From Paramacrobiotus metropolitanus (Eukaryota > Tardigrada > Eutardigrada > Parachela > Macrobiotidae), in NCBI RefSeq assembly GCF_019649055.1, contig NW_026570615.1:1-28804 (forward strand): 28,804 bases of DNA. The letters run 5' to 3'. Positions 9,138 through 18,565 of this stretch are shown here, piece after piece. A program made the translations under genes and the position numbers. The notes beneath the pieces were generated by a model. It searched no databases. It was not told the origin of the DNA and saw only the letters and a program-made list of their open reading frames with translations. Numbering within the stretch: position 1 is the first letter of the stretch; each line of letters opens with the position of its first letter.

Positions 9138-9749
9138 ATGGCCCAACGCAAGCGATCTGTTTCGTTCTTTCAGCGTTATACAGCAGATATTGAAGAGAAG
9201 CGTGCAGCTAGTGCTCGTGCAGCAGTATCCCTGGAATCCATCAATAAGATTCCTGTTATCGGACATGCATATCGGCGAGGATCTCTAGCCTCTACACAGT
9301 TTGGTTCGCCACCGCTGCCGGAACGAACACTGTCGACATCCTCAGTGTTTTCTGCACCGGAACTTGGATACACTTACGCGCAGAAAGACGAACCCAGTCA
9401 TCAGATGGTTCGTGCCGCTCAGCTCATTAGTAAAGCCATGGATCTAGTGGAGACAGTACAGCCTAAAGATCGTCTGGCTTCGAAAACCTTCATTCGCCAG
9501 AATGTGAGTGCTCAGCGTTGGTCGAAAATCGCACCATTGCTGTTTGGAGGAGAAATCGTCGGTCAGAAGCGCAAAGCTCAGGATGAACATGTGGAGCCAT
9601 ACTCAGCACCACCGATTGTGAAAGGATACGCTACCTTCCATCAGCAGCAGTTATCCCCGTTAAAAGAGTCTGAATCTGGATCAAAATCCAGTAGCTCGGA
9701 GAGCAAGCCGCGTAAATTCTACATCGATGATGAGCCATTTTCTGTTTAA
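9138..9749 (+). CDS. Unrecognised basic/serine-rich protein
   Basis: A single-exon frame of 203 residues starts at the ATG at 9138 (MAQRKRSVSFF). Visible parts: a basic N terminus; a Ser/Thr/Pro-rich stretch (about 50-80); an amphipathic helical region (about 88-140) with VRAAQLISKAMDLVETV; a KRKAQDE nuclear-signal-like motif (about 147), similar to KRKHDE in the 5095 gene; and a Ser-rich acidic tail (ESGSKSSSSES) ending in FYIDDEPFSV. An AATAAA follows 13 bp after the stop. No family recognised; nuclear location is a guess. It lies in the same orientation as the genes before and after, about 400-600 bp from each, and seems independent in promoter and poly(A) site. Confidence 0.65.
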   Translation: MAQRKRSVSFFQRYTADIEEKRAASARAAVSLESINKIPVIGHAYRRGSLASTQFGSPPLPERTLSTSSVFSAPELGYTYAQKDEPSHQMVRAAQLISKAMDLVETVQPKDRLASKTFIRQNVSAQRWSKIAPLLFGGEIVGQKRKAQDEHVEPYSAPPIVKGYATFHQQQLSPLKESESGSKSSSSESKPRKFYIDDEPFSV

Positions 9750-9761
9750 ATTAAAATTATT

Positions 9762-9767
9762 AATAAA
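9762..9767 (+). terminator. AATAAA polyadenylation signal candidate
   Basis: It is located 13 bp after the stop of the 9138 gene in an AT-rich context, so the 3' UTR would be very short. Confidence 0.4.
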
Positions 9768-10147
9768 ATTCATTTGGACTGTTTGTTAGCGGTGAAATGA
9801 GGACGACTGTCCAGTGTTAATTAAATTGTATTAATCGTACTAATTTAATCAGAACCTGAAACGTTTGGGATTACTGTGTGGTAATAAATTGCTATTAAAT
9901 TATGAGTAATATGCGGAAACAACTTCGAAAATAAAAAGAATAAAATCGGAATTAACGGCACTTCCGGTGTACTCTCCTCCCATATGGCAGTTCGCGTAAA
10001 ATTGTACAGACACTGTATACAACGCATAGTTAGATTCAACAAGTGGAGAACTTTCAGTTCTTATTCCGTATTATTCCACAGTGCGGATTGTACATATTTT
10101 ATCTTTCATTTTTCAGTATCCTCAGGTTTTCATTTATACTTTTCATT
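9768..10147. other. Intergenic and 5' region of the 10148 gene
   Basis: AT-rich, with no ORF of note. A pyrimidine-rich TTTCATTTTTCAG ends at about 10116, and a second CAG follows shortly before the ATG at 10148. This could be a splice acceptor for a non-coding first exon. Confidence 0.3.
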
Positions 10148-10723
10148 ATGCCGCGTCGTATTATCACAGGTCAAGCGAGACGTTTAGGCATTGAAGCATT
10201 AGAAGCGTATGACCGTGCTAAGGCAGAACGTGAGCAGATGTCAGCTGCTTCAATGGTCTATATTCAGTCGATGGAAGACACGGAAGAAGTTCGCCGTCAG
10301 AATGAGGAATGGGATAGACAGTATGTTCTTGAAGAACAAGTCGGTTCGATTCTCGATGTGATTGGGGATGATGAGGATAAGCAGCGATGGATTCGATCGG
10401 TGAAATTGCATTTGACGAACAACTCATCGGGCAGATTGATTAAGAAGAACCCTGACGAACCGTGGTCTGCTCCTGATACCTTCGATGTGGATGGATACGA
10501 TAAGTGGTCCGAAGGATTGTATGAGCAGTACGAGAAAGAGCCGTCTGAACCAGATCAGCAGGAAGAACCTGAAAAACCAGTAGCTGAACTCGTGGTTCGA
10601 GCTCCGTCCGAAGAGATTCCGTATCGCCCAGTTATTCCGATGGACGTTGACGAAGATAAAGAAGATGTGCAGCCGAAGTCCGTTTCCATTATTAGTCTGC
10701 AGAATTATCCGCGTAAGGAATAA
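10148..10723 (+). CDS. Unrecognised acidic helical protein
   Basis: A 191-residue frame starts at the ATG at 10148 (MPRRIITGQARRLG). Open frame extends back to 10043, but only from a GTG. An Arg-rich start is followed by a long, highly charged helix with coiled-coil character (about residues 15-65), then a region with several Trp (about 78-135, motifs DKQRWIRSVKLHL and GYDKWSEGLYEQY) that could fold. A Glu/Pro-rich acidic tail contains PMDVDEDKED, sharing PMDVD with the 7710 gene. No family recognised. AATAAA occurs at 10958. It is the last gene of the compact cluster before the transposon-rich part. Confidence 0.65.
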   Translation: MPRRIITGQARRLGIEALEAYDRAKAEREQMSAASMVYIQSMEDTEEVRRQNEEWDRQYVLEEQVGSILDVIGDDEDKQRWIRSVKLHLTNNSSGRLIKKNPDEPWSAPDTFDVDGYDKWSEGLYEQYEKEPSEPDQQEEPEKPVAELVVRAPSEEIPYRPVIPMDVDEDKEDVQPKSVSIISLQNYPRKE

Positions 10724-10957
10724 TGTTTTGTGCAGTGACGTTTTGTATTCGTTGGCTTTTTAAGTTTTATTTTGTACACAAATCTGTAGTATAATTTTCG
10801 GATTGAACTTGATGTATGCCAGATTTTCTGCGTCTCCGTTATGGCATCTTTACGGAATTTTGCTTAATAATTAAAAGCAGCGGAAGTTATCGTTTTTGTT
10901 CATTGCGTTTTATAAACCAATCTATACACTGAGTATTTCAGTACATGTAAATGCGTA

Positions 10958-10963
10958 AATAAA
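10958..10963 (+). terminator. AATAAA polyadenylation signal candidate
   Basis: AATAAA, 235 bp after the stop of the 10148 gene. This is the most likely 3' end of that gene. Confidence 0.35.
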
Positions 10964-11835
10964 GCCTTGTGCCAGTCACTACATCACAGAGAAACATCAC
11001 GACTACACGGCACAGTACTGGTAGTTAGTGGTAGAATTTAGCCTCCCTGGATCCTGGACCTCCACCTCGCCAATCCCATGGACTTCCGGATGCCGCCAAC
11101 GCTAAGGATCCTACGCTAACATTAATCGGATCAGGCGTACAGTCATTGGGCATCGGATGGACATGCGTGGATTGTGCAGGATGGGAAAGAGGATCAGGAT
11201 GGAGGATGGAGTGCTACACAATCCAGCGGGATGGACTGGATGGATTTGTTTACGTTTGCGGGAGCAAAAAACCGTTTGTGGGGGTGACGTGTGGAGAGGA
11301 GTACGTACGAGGATTCCACCGTACATCCACTGACTGTCCGCCTTTACCTGCAACACGGATATCAGTTAATCAGTTCTGTGATTCGTTGCTCAGTTATGGC
11401 TTAGCGGTGTATTTGATGTTTACTTCTTCTAGTCTATAAATTCTCATGTCGTCTCTAATATCGGTAGCAGTCTTGGATTCCAGATTTCGAGACTACTTGC
11501 TTTTAACTTTCCTGTGTTGAGCATATGATTGTGAGTTAGCGGAGTAAAGCATTTTCTGTGGATATCGACGTTCGTAATTTGCATCGGATTATAGCGTGGT
11601 AAACACGGTATGCTCGTACTTCGTTCGACCCGCATGTGTATCGACCGGAAGTTAGGAGTATCCAGCACAATCGCTTAGGGATTCCAGATCCCTCGTGTTC
11701 CTGATAGTCTCCTCCAGTTTCTACTGTAACAGTTGATTTAAGAGTTTGCTCTACCGATTGAGTCGTGGCAGGGAAGTGGTTAGTCTCCTACACTAAACCG
11801 TACGAAGTCTCTTCACACGACATTATTAGGTTTCT
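10964..11835. other. No supported gene
   Basis: An open frame (11033-11439, +) runs about 135 codons but reaches its first ATG only near 11205. Its Gly/Trp/Cys-rich content does not look like a gene by itself, though it could be a 3' exon. A TATA-like TCTATAAATTCTC lies near 11433. Otherwise I see nothing. Confidence 0.3.
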
Positions 11836-11844
11836 TAAGTTTTC

Positions 11845-11915
11845 TTAGTCAGAGTCAGACTTTGAGTAGTGAGAGTCAGAGTTTGAGCAGTCTGAGTCGG
11901 AGATAGAGCTTGAGC
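11845..11915 (+). repeat. Short degenerate tandem repeat
   Basis: Three imperfect copies of a roughly 24-bp purine-rich unit, each carrying GAGTCAGA/GAGTCGGA and TTGAG, lie back to back. Confidence 0.4.
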
Positions 11916-12776
11916 GCGGTTTAGCTTTTCTCGTGTCAAAACATGGAGTGGCCGAACAGAGAAATACATACACAAGATACACTTATACTTTCCTGTAAAG
12001 TAGCTGGGAATGAAGATCGAAGGGACAAGGCAGCTCATGGAGAAGTGAGAAGCGAAGATCACCGTGTTACACTGCAAGTCTGCCCGACGAATGACAGATG
12101 ATACCACCGAAGTGAAAATGTCACTTTAAGACATACCCCATAAGGTAGGTAGAAACGCCACCTTGAGGTCTCAAGCTATGCCTAGCTCGGAGAAAACCAT
12201 CAGCAGTCGCAATGTTTAGATCATCGAGAGAGATCAAGTGTAGCCGGCAGAAAGGTTGACAGGCTCACGGCTCACGAATCAAACTTTTTTGCCGGCAGAA
12301 AGGTTTGTTAACTCTTTTGACCGGCAAAATGGCTCACGGTTGGTAAATATACGTGTTACGAGGGCCATAGCCTAGGTCTATAGCAAATAACCATTGATAA
12401 GCATTATTCGATGACTTCGACTTATCTTTAAGATAGTCTTTCAAATATAAAAACAGTCCGTTCTCCAGTTCTTGGCGACTTTGTATGTCATACAAGTCAT
12501 AAAATAAAGATTTTTTGTCCAAAGATTTGTGTATTTATCGTGTTAAGATTTTTCTTTCGTGGTCAAGAAACTAGATTCCTTGTAAATCCAATGATAAATG
12601 TTCGACTACACTACTGAACTCGCTTACGGGGATAAATGTATCAGAAATTGCATATTAGAATCGCCTTTAAACATCTGCAGATCAGAAGCCGCTATTACCG
12701 TCTGCTTGTGTTTTGTCAGTCCAGTACGGTCGCAAGGCTGTCAGGCATGCTGTTTGAAATTAATGCGAAAAAACAA

Positions 12777-12842
12777 AGTTGTTGTTTGTTGTTGTTTTTG
12801 TTTGATATGTTGTTTGTTTGTTTGTTTTATATGTTGTTTGAC
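12777..12842 (+). repeat. T/G-rich simple repeat (TTG/TTTG)
   Basis: Runs of GTTGTTTGTTGT and TTTGTTTGTTTG, split by ATATGTTGTTTG, lie inside the transposon interior. Confidence 0.7.
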
Positions 12843-12862
12843 ATTAATTTTGTGAGCCTGCG

Positions 12863-12906
12863 TGCCGGGCAGTATGGCTCACGTTCGTGAGCCATCTTGC
12901 CCGGCA
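12863..12906. repeat. Near-perfect 21-bp inverted repeat inside the element
   Basis: TGCCGGGCAGTATGGCTCAC is followed almost directly by its reverse complement, with one mismatch and a 2-nt centre. The arms resemble the CCGGCAAAATGGCTCACGG part of the element's own terminal repeats. It therefore looks like two internal TIR fragments joined head to head. Confidence 0.7.
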
Positions 12907-13082
12907 AAATGTCTTACGATTACAGGCGAAGTTTGTGTTATCTCCACACGAACGCTGAGCTGAGAGCACAAAACTGAATGAGGGACAGCTAGAAATACGG
13001 TGGGGTACTGGGGATACAAGTAAAACAACATGCCTGCAACAACAACAACATTTACGTAGTCATCCATATCTCCCAGTTGTGG

Positions 13083-13174
13083 TGCCAAGTCGAAACCGCA
13101 CTATTTCGTACAGTGAGTCGTATACGATTAGCATTTAAATCACTGTACGAAAAAGTGCGGTTTCGACTTGGCAC
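13083..13174. repeat. 92-bp hairpin (mini-MITE)
   Basis: The left arm (about 13083-13115: TGCCAAGTCGAAACCGCAC then TTTCGTACAGTG) and the right arm (about 13141-13173) are reverse complements with about one mismatch over 33 bp. They enclose a loop of about 25 bases. It is nested within the 12239-13461 element and would form a strong hairpin in DNA or RNA. Confidence 0.75.
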
Positions 13175-13461
13175 AACAGTAACATGCAACAATAACGCTA
13201 ATGATGGTATTGGATGTTTTGGTAGTACCTAATTTTGTAGCAGTAGTGTCTGGTTAATACTGTCATAATTATGAATCGAAATAAAGAAGAAAGTACATAT
13301 GTATGTGTTGCAATATTGCAACAGGCCTAGGCACCGGCTCTCGTAACACTTACGTTTACCAACCATGAGCCATTTGCCCGTCAAAAAAGTAAATAAACCT
13401 TTTTGCCGGCAAAAGGTTTGATTTGTGAGCCGTGAACCTGTCAACCGTTATGCCGGCTACA

Positions 13462-13838
13462 ATCGAGATAAGATCGGATCGAGATCAGATCTCTAACTTG
13501 TTGGTTTACAACCCTGGAAGTTAAATTACCAAGCGGTTGTTACTTTTGTTTAGAACATCCGATGCGTAAACCAGGCGAATAAAAACTTAAACAAAAAAAA
13601 ATTCTGCTCTGAAAGAGTCATCAAATTCTGAAACTTTGAGTATTTGTAATATTTTGTGTTTGCTTGAATTTAATTAGCTACCGCGTAAGAAGCAATAAAT
13701 AAAAACAAGAATTTGCCGAAAAAAATGAAAATCCTAATAATTCTGTAGCCGGATATTCTTCAAATGGGTTTATGAGCAGAATTCGAAGTCACTTTCAAAA
13801 TTAGCAGATGTTCCGGAGGTTGGCAGACAGAAACTGCA
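13462..13838. other. No gene seen; 3' flank of the minus-strand ORF
   Basis: AT-rich, with an A9 run near 13592. Nothing else is recognisable. Confidence 0.4.
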
Positions 13839-14459
13839 TTATGATTTTCCGCAGTCGACACACGGATGTGGCCCGTTACATTTTATGCACAAATGTTGCT
13901 TGACACACAAGGGTCGTTCACACCGTTGCTTTGAATTAAACTTCCAGCAAATTGTTTTCCGAAGCTTTTTATTCTTCTTTTCAAGTCTGTTCGTCTTCCA
14001 CCTGGGTAAAACATCCGCCAAAGGCAGTTGATGCCAGTTTTTCAGTCGGAATTTGCTTGAAAGGTACGACAAGGCCCACTTGCGACCGCATGGCTTGCGT
14101 ATAAGTATACCGCATAAAATGTAAAGCAAGTCACGGTCTTTGACAAACGCTTCGTCTCCTAAACGCAAATGTAATTTTTTCAAGAGCGTGGGTGTGGAAA
14201 TATAAGCAGACATACTAGAAAATCTATCAGCTTTCGCATGTTCTAAGCATTTGTTGAGATTTTCCTTCAACGCGATCCACATATGGTCTCTAGCTTGCTG
14301 CATTGTGCACCGCCTTGATGCTTTCTTGCAGCCATTTCCGATGCCCAGTAGAACCCTTTGCTCCCGGTTATTAAGCGCTTGTTGCCCGTGATGCAGAAGT
14401 TTCTTCAACATGAATAGGGCGATATCGCAGGAAAAGTCTTTAAAACATACAGTATTCAT
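13839..14459 (-). CDS. ORF with CCCH plus Cys/His cluster, DIRS-gag-like
   Basis: A 206-residue frame runs from the ATG at 14459 down to 13839; it is open to 14495 upstream without another ATG. The first 150 residues are basic and helical, with several Cys. The C terminus has a clear zinc-binding pattern: C-x8-C-x4-C-x3-H, then C-x2-C-x3-H-x-C-x2-C (residues about 172-204). CCCH followed by CxxC and His/Cys is a known feature of gag-like proteins of DIRS-type and some other tyrosine-recombinase retroelements. Assignment is by motif order from memory, so it is tentative. No reverse transcriptase or recombinase frame lies nearby, so this is either a truncated element or a domesticated gene. The frame is intact, which is notable in such degraded surroundings. 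Confidence 0.5.
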   Translation of the reverse strand: MNTVCFKDFSCDIALFMLKKLLHHGQQALNNREQRVLLGIGNGCKKASRRCTMQQARDHMWIALKENLNKCLEHAKADRFSSMSAYISTPTLLKKLHLRLGDEAFVKDRDLLYILCGILIRKPCGRKWALSYLSSKFRLKNWHQLPLADVLPRWKTNRLEKKNKKLRKTICWKFNSKQRCERPLCVKQHLCIKCNGPHPCVDCGKS

Positions 14460-14802
14460 TATTTTATTTGAGGAGGTTATGTGGGACGCGCACAAGATCT
14501 ACTTCGAAATCTCCATCATTTTAATCAGCTATGCTGTGAAGACAGATACAGTAATCCGGTATATAAAAATTTGCCCAAGTAGATTGTTCTTGGAGTTGAT
14601 ACCTTACGTTCTGTTAAAATAGGTTATTCAAGTGTTGCTGTAGCCACGCCCTGGGGGTCAGCCCAAGCACGTGGAAGAGTGATTAGAATGCTGTCTAAAC
14701 TCTTGCTGGAAAAAAGTAATGAAAATTTCAAATTACAAATAAATCCAAACCGTGGTCTAAATATGTATAATGAGAACGATACAAAGTCTAATGTTATCTT
14801 AC

Positions 14803-14974
14803 CAGCTGTCGCCGCCGGATTCGTGATCGGCAAACCGCCATTCCAGGCCGATATGTGGTCAAGATGTAGCAAATTACCAATCGGCGCGCAGGCCAGTTCA
14901 TGGTTATTACCAAACAAAGGCGTGTTGAGGAAATTATCTGGCGATTTTATGGAACTTGCATGCTCGCTGATATC
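14803..14974 (-). CDS. Isolated exon-like segment
   Basis: On the minus strand a 172-nt open segment lies between a good acceptor (GTAGTTGCAG, ending at 14975) and a good donor (GTAAGATAA from 14802). It encodes about 57 residues of ordinary composition (for example SPDNFLNTPLFG, then HISAWNGGLPITNP). It ends in phase 1. None of the acceptors I tried upstream of the 13839-14459 frame joins to it without a stop, so the two are probably not neighbouring exons. Product unknown. It may be an exon of a fragmented retroelement or a captured exon. Confidence 0.3.
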
Positions 14975-15086
14975 CTGCAACTACCAGAAAGCTGTCTGTC
15001 TATATCGCCGTTTCCTTATTGTAATTGGTGAAAATTTATTACTATATTCTTTACGCAAATTATGTTTCATTAAAGGTCAGGTGTAG

Positions 15087-15117
15087 GCGCGAGAGTACTC
15101 ACGCGCGTAGTACTTTT
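15087..15117. repeat. GCGCGTAGTACT motif with inverted partner near 20220-20253
   Basis: GCGAGAGTACTCACGCGCGT then AGTACTTT is partly mirrored at 20220-20253. The core CGCGTAGTA also recurs near 19893 and, as CACGTAGTA, near 20115. It may mark the edge of an older repeat into which the 15-18.5 kb elements inserted. Confidence 0.25.
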
Positions 15118-15968
15118 TCTACTCACCGTTCATGCAGTGAGCCAAGGGCGATACAGTAAAACCTCCTGGTACGTACACTCCCAAGATACTTACACCTCTC
15201 ACTTGAGTAAAAAAAATTTTTTTACCGAAACTCTCCGTAGACTACAGTATATGGGGGAACCTCTACGTGACGTACACCTCTACGATGCTTACACGTACAC
15301 CTTTTTTTCTGTGCCGCCTAAGCATTGCGCATGTACGCAATCACCTCGAATGTACGTACACCGCTGAGTCAGCATTTAATTTATTAAAATACCTGATGGG
15401 AAAATTGGGAAAATTCAAAGAAACTAGCTCAATATTGAATGCTGTCTTTTGTTTTGAACTGATTTGGACGATGTTTTCTGTGTGAATTGTGTGGGAGAAA
15501 CTTTTCCGCGTGCTTCTGTGCCGTAAAGTGATCAAAATTTGTGTGAACTAAGCCAACATCTGCATTTCAGAACTGCATGCAGTGTACAGTGCAGTTGCCT
15601 GCAGTGTACTGAGCACTATGCGGTGGGGCAGTGCCCTCATTATACAGTAGCCCCTCCGATGGGGGGGCCAGGGTCAAAAAGAGGGAGGGAAAACTAAAGG
15701 AAGGGATTTTAAATGGTCAAAAAGAGGAAGGAATTTCTATGGTAAGAAAAGGTAAGGGAATTTAAGGATACTAAAATTTGAAAAGTACAAAGCGAGCAAA
15801 ATTTGAGCAAAACAAACTTTTCAAGTACTACCCGGAAGCTGTTACTGCGTAATAGCTTCAAATATAGTGGTAGTCTTCCACTTTACAAAAAAAGTTATGT
15901 CAGATTTTCTCCGCAGTTTGGTTTTGGATGCTATAATCATGGAACGTTTCTATGTTCAAAAGTAAGTA

Positions 15969-16235
15969 CAAGCCCGTTTTCAAACCTGTAGACCGCTGTA
16001 AGCGGGATATTTGAAAAACGTGGGCTTGAGCCATTCAGGTTGCCTCGGCACGTAACGGCGCATTGGTCATTAACGCCACTGCGGTGTGAGGGGTGTGTAA
16101 GAGATAGAAGTATGAGAAAGACTGAGTGCTCTACGCCAATGCATCCAGTGTAGAGTAGATGAAACCTAGCCTTTAACTGTGCGCTTATTCACTGCGTCGC
16201 GCTTACAGCGGTCTACAGGTTTGAAAACGGGCTTG
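15969..16235. mobile_element. 267-bp MITE with TA target duplication
   Basis: Terminal inverted repeats start CAAGCCCGTTTTCAAACCTG and run about 35 bp. TA flanks both ends (15967-15968, 16236-16237). The matching arm of the host foldback element lacks this insert and shows the empty site (AGTAAGTAGTTACTTAC), which proves that it is a younger insertion. TA target and size fit a Tc1/mariner-type MITE. Confidence 0.85.
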
Positions 16236-16574
16236 TACTTACTTACAAATTAGACACATTTAGCTCGTTTTGTAACTACGCACCCGATTGAAGCGAGCTT
16301 TTCTTCAACAAGCTGACGAGCAAAACGAGCCCGCGCGTCTAATTGATGACATTTGAGTCATTCGGTCTCTCAGTCGGAGAGTGCCCCAGAACTTTGGGTC
16401 GCTGCGTGACCTTTTGGTCGCCGACGATTTTCTTAGCTGACACGCAGCTGCAGCGTGCCGTTTCACTCACGTTTTGATCAACACGGAATTAACAGGTTCT
16501 AAAGCAGCCATTTTTTCTCCAGTATTCATCCGCATTAATTTTGTGGTTTTGTTGGGCTTTTGGCTTTATTGCTT

Positions 16575-16850
16575 TCACAATAAAGTGTGCGTTTGGGTGC
16601 CCTCTGCGTCATGTTCTGACAAAACGAAATATCTAAATGTATAATATACTCTGTACCTATTCATCTCATCATTCTCATTACTTATATAAATAGGTAATCT
16701 GATTTCCTCACTAACAAAATACTTCCCACTTTCATATCTAAACAAGCAAAAATGTTCACTAATAAGAAGCTCTACAGATCTAAGTACAAAGCTACATCTT
16801 TGAGCATATGAGCTGTAAGGTACGTAAAATTTACGTTCTGTACTGCTCAA
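16575..16850 (-). other. ORF remnant inside the foldback element
   Basis: A 92-codon open frame without an ATG start (it opens at TTG after a GAGCAG that could be an acceptor) has Tyr/Phe/Glu-rich, protein-like content. The stop is at 16575. It could be a scrap of a transposase or of host sequence in the element's interior. Not recognised. Confidence 0.2.
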
Positions 16851-18565
16851 ATGCTCTGATTCAATATAGAGAAAATAAAAAAAGATTTACTAAATATCCA
16901 GTTGTTAAACATTGAAGTATAAGACAATTAGACTGTGGCGTAGTATAGCAACCATGTTGCTAGCGTATGGTCATCAGTGTGAGACCATCAGTGTGTGTTG
17001 GGTCGAGCTGCAGTAAAGTGCTAAGTCGTGATATAGACAATTCTAGATATGTAGATTTAATCATTCAAAAAGCTTAATTTCAAAGAGCTGATAAGCTTGA
17101 TTTCTAATTACCAGTACAGGCTAATTTGAAGTTATTTTTAAATTCACAAATAGACCAGTAATTTTAATACTTAGATCAGAACATATTAAGTTTGAAAACT
17201 GATTGCGAAACTAAAAGAATAAATATATCTAGAATTATGGTGCAAATTCCGAAATTAATTTGGCGTGTAAAACGTGAAAAACATATATAACGTAGATACA
17301 GAATGTATTAAGAAAATAATATAAATACCAGATTTTGGTTCGAAAATTACCTGAATGCTTAAAACTTGATTTAAAATAAGTTGATTTAAAATCAATTGAC
17401 AATAATTTTTAGAAAGTAAAACCTTCAAATTAAAATAATTTTACCTAGCCTTCAATTTCACTTTGATTCCTACATTTTATACCGGCAGACAAAATTTGAT
17501 GGACATCATTTTTTCTGAATTACGAAATATTTTAAAAAATCAAAGTCACATAAAAAAATCATGTTCAAGTGGTTTTTTGAAAACTAATTCAATGACCCAA
17601 AAATATCGGCTACGATTCTTGACTCGTGTGCGACGATCTCCTACGCAGTCCTAACCCAATACTGCGGTTTCAACCTTAAGCAGACTGTTTAAAAATTTAG
17701 GGATGTCAGGAGTACTTCAGTTCAACTTAGCAGATCAAACTGCATATATACAGTGGAAACATTGGTGCCGACCTCGGGTACCCAGGTTCGAGGTCACCTG
17801 GTGTACCAGTTTGTAACGGCGCTCACGTTTATGCATAAAGAAATCTTTGACTTTTACAGAGTTTAAATTCTTACAGAGCCTGACTCGCCATGTTTCGTTA
17901 CATAAGAATCAAAAATAAAATCGTTGGCGACCAAAAGGTCACGCAGCGACCCAAAGTTCGGGGGCACTCTCCGACTGAGAGACCGAATGACTCAAATGTC
18001 ATCAATTAGACGCGCGGGCTCGTTTTGCTCGTCAGCTTGTTGAAGAAAAGCTCGCTTCGATCGGGTGCGTAGGTTCAAAACGAGCTAAATGTGGCTAATT
18101 TGTAAGTAACTACTTACTTTTGAACATGAAAACTTTCCATGATTATAGCATCCAAAACCAAACCTGCGGAGAAAATCTGACATAACTTTTTTTGTAAAGT
18201 GGAAGACTACCACTATATTTGAAGCTATTACGCAGTAACAGCTTCCGGGGGTAGTACTTGAAAAGTTTGTTTTGCTCAAATTTTGCTCGCTTTGTACTTT
18301 TTCAAATTTTAGTATCGCCCAAATTCCCTTACCTTTTCTTACCATAGAAATTCCCTTCCTCTTTTTGACCACTCAAAATCCCTTCCCTTAGTTTTCCCTC
18401 CCTCTTTTTGACCAAAGAAAATCCCTCCCTTTAATTATCCCTCCCTCTTTTTAACCCTGGCCGATGGAGGGGGGGCTTTGGGGTGGCGATTCTATGTTAC
18501 TTACACCTCTGAGATACGTACGAAATTTTTGAACGAAGGTGTAGGTATCTTGGAGGTTTCACTGT

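Larger units (their letters stand above)
12239..13461. mobile_element. Non-autonomous DNA transposon with ~160-bp terminal inverted repeats
   Basis: The left end (12239 to about 12395) starts TGTAGCCGGCA. It matches the reverse complement of the right end (about 13310-13461), including CCGGCA repeats, a GGCTCACGG motif, the TTGGTAAA and TGTTACGAG segments, and GCCTAGG. Identity is high but gapped. Subterminal CCGGCAAAA-type repeats occur several times. No transposase frame is visible inside, so the copy depends on an enzyme made elsewhere. I could not find a clean target duplication; ATCGAGA occurs on both sides but not adjacent on the left. Family not assigned. Confidence 0.75.
15649..18477. 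mobile_element. Foldback-type element with ~515-560-bp inverted arms
   Basis: The left arm (15649-16431, minus a 267-bp insertion) is the reverse complement of the right arm (17917-18477) almost throughout. The termini read AGCCCC..TCC. Each arm carries a purine-rich tandem repeat (unit about 44 bp, GGTCAAAAAGAGGGAGGGA followed by a T-rich end); the right arm has one unit more than the left, which accounts for the length difference. The interior (16432-17916) is AT-rich and has no transposase, only a 92-codon frame at 16575-16850. No clear target duplication. A long, nearly perfect arm pair of this size is unusual and would extrude or be transcribed as long dsRNA. Confidence 0.75.
15154..18564. 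mobile_element. pogo/Tigger-like element, split by a later insertion
   Basis: The left end CAGTAAAACCTCC (15154) and the right end, read in reverse as CAGTGAAACCTCC (from 18564), are the typical start of pogo/Tigger TIRs. Both are flanked by TA (15152-15153, 18565-18566), the target of Tc1/mariner/pogo. Inside, both arms continue with CAAGATACYTACACCT and a T/A run; the left arm has about 14 extra bases. CCTCTACG and CTTACACGTACAC recur nearby. The element's own sequence is about 15154-15648 and 18478-18564; the rest is a nested insertion. No transposase seen. Confidence 0.6.

Noticed and set aside
4891-9263. Identical 14-mer CCTGTTATCGGACA at 4891 and 9250, giving PVIG in both frames
   Set aside because: A 14-base identity is expected about once by chance in this window.
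11741-11766. tRNA A-box-like CTACCGATTGAGTCGT, with a near match at 25213-25228
   Set aside because: Reverse-read it resembles a tRNA D-arm, but there is no B-box at the right distance in either copy, and a 15/16 match can occur by chance in a window of this size.
17750-17815. LTR-retrotransposon primer-binding-like ATTGGTGCCGACCTCGGG and a nearby hairpin (GGTACCCAGGT/ACCTGGTGTACC)
   Set aside because: No LTR pair, gag or pol frame lies around it, so it is only suggestive of a solo remnant.
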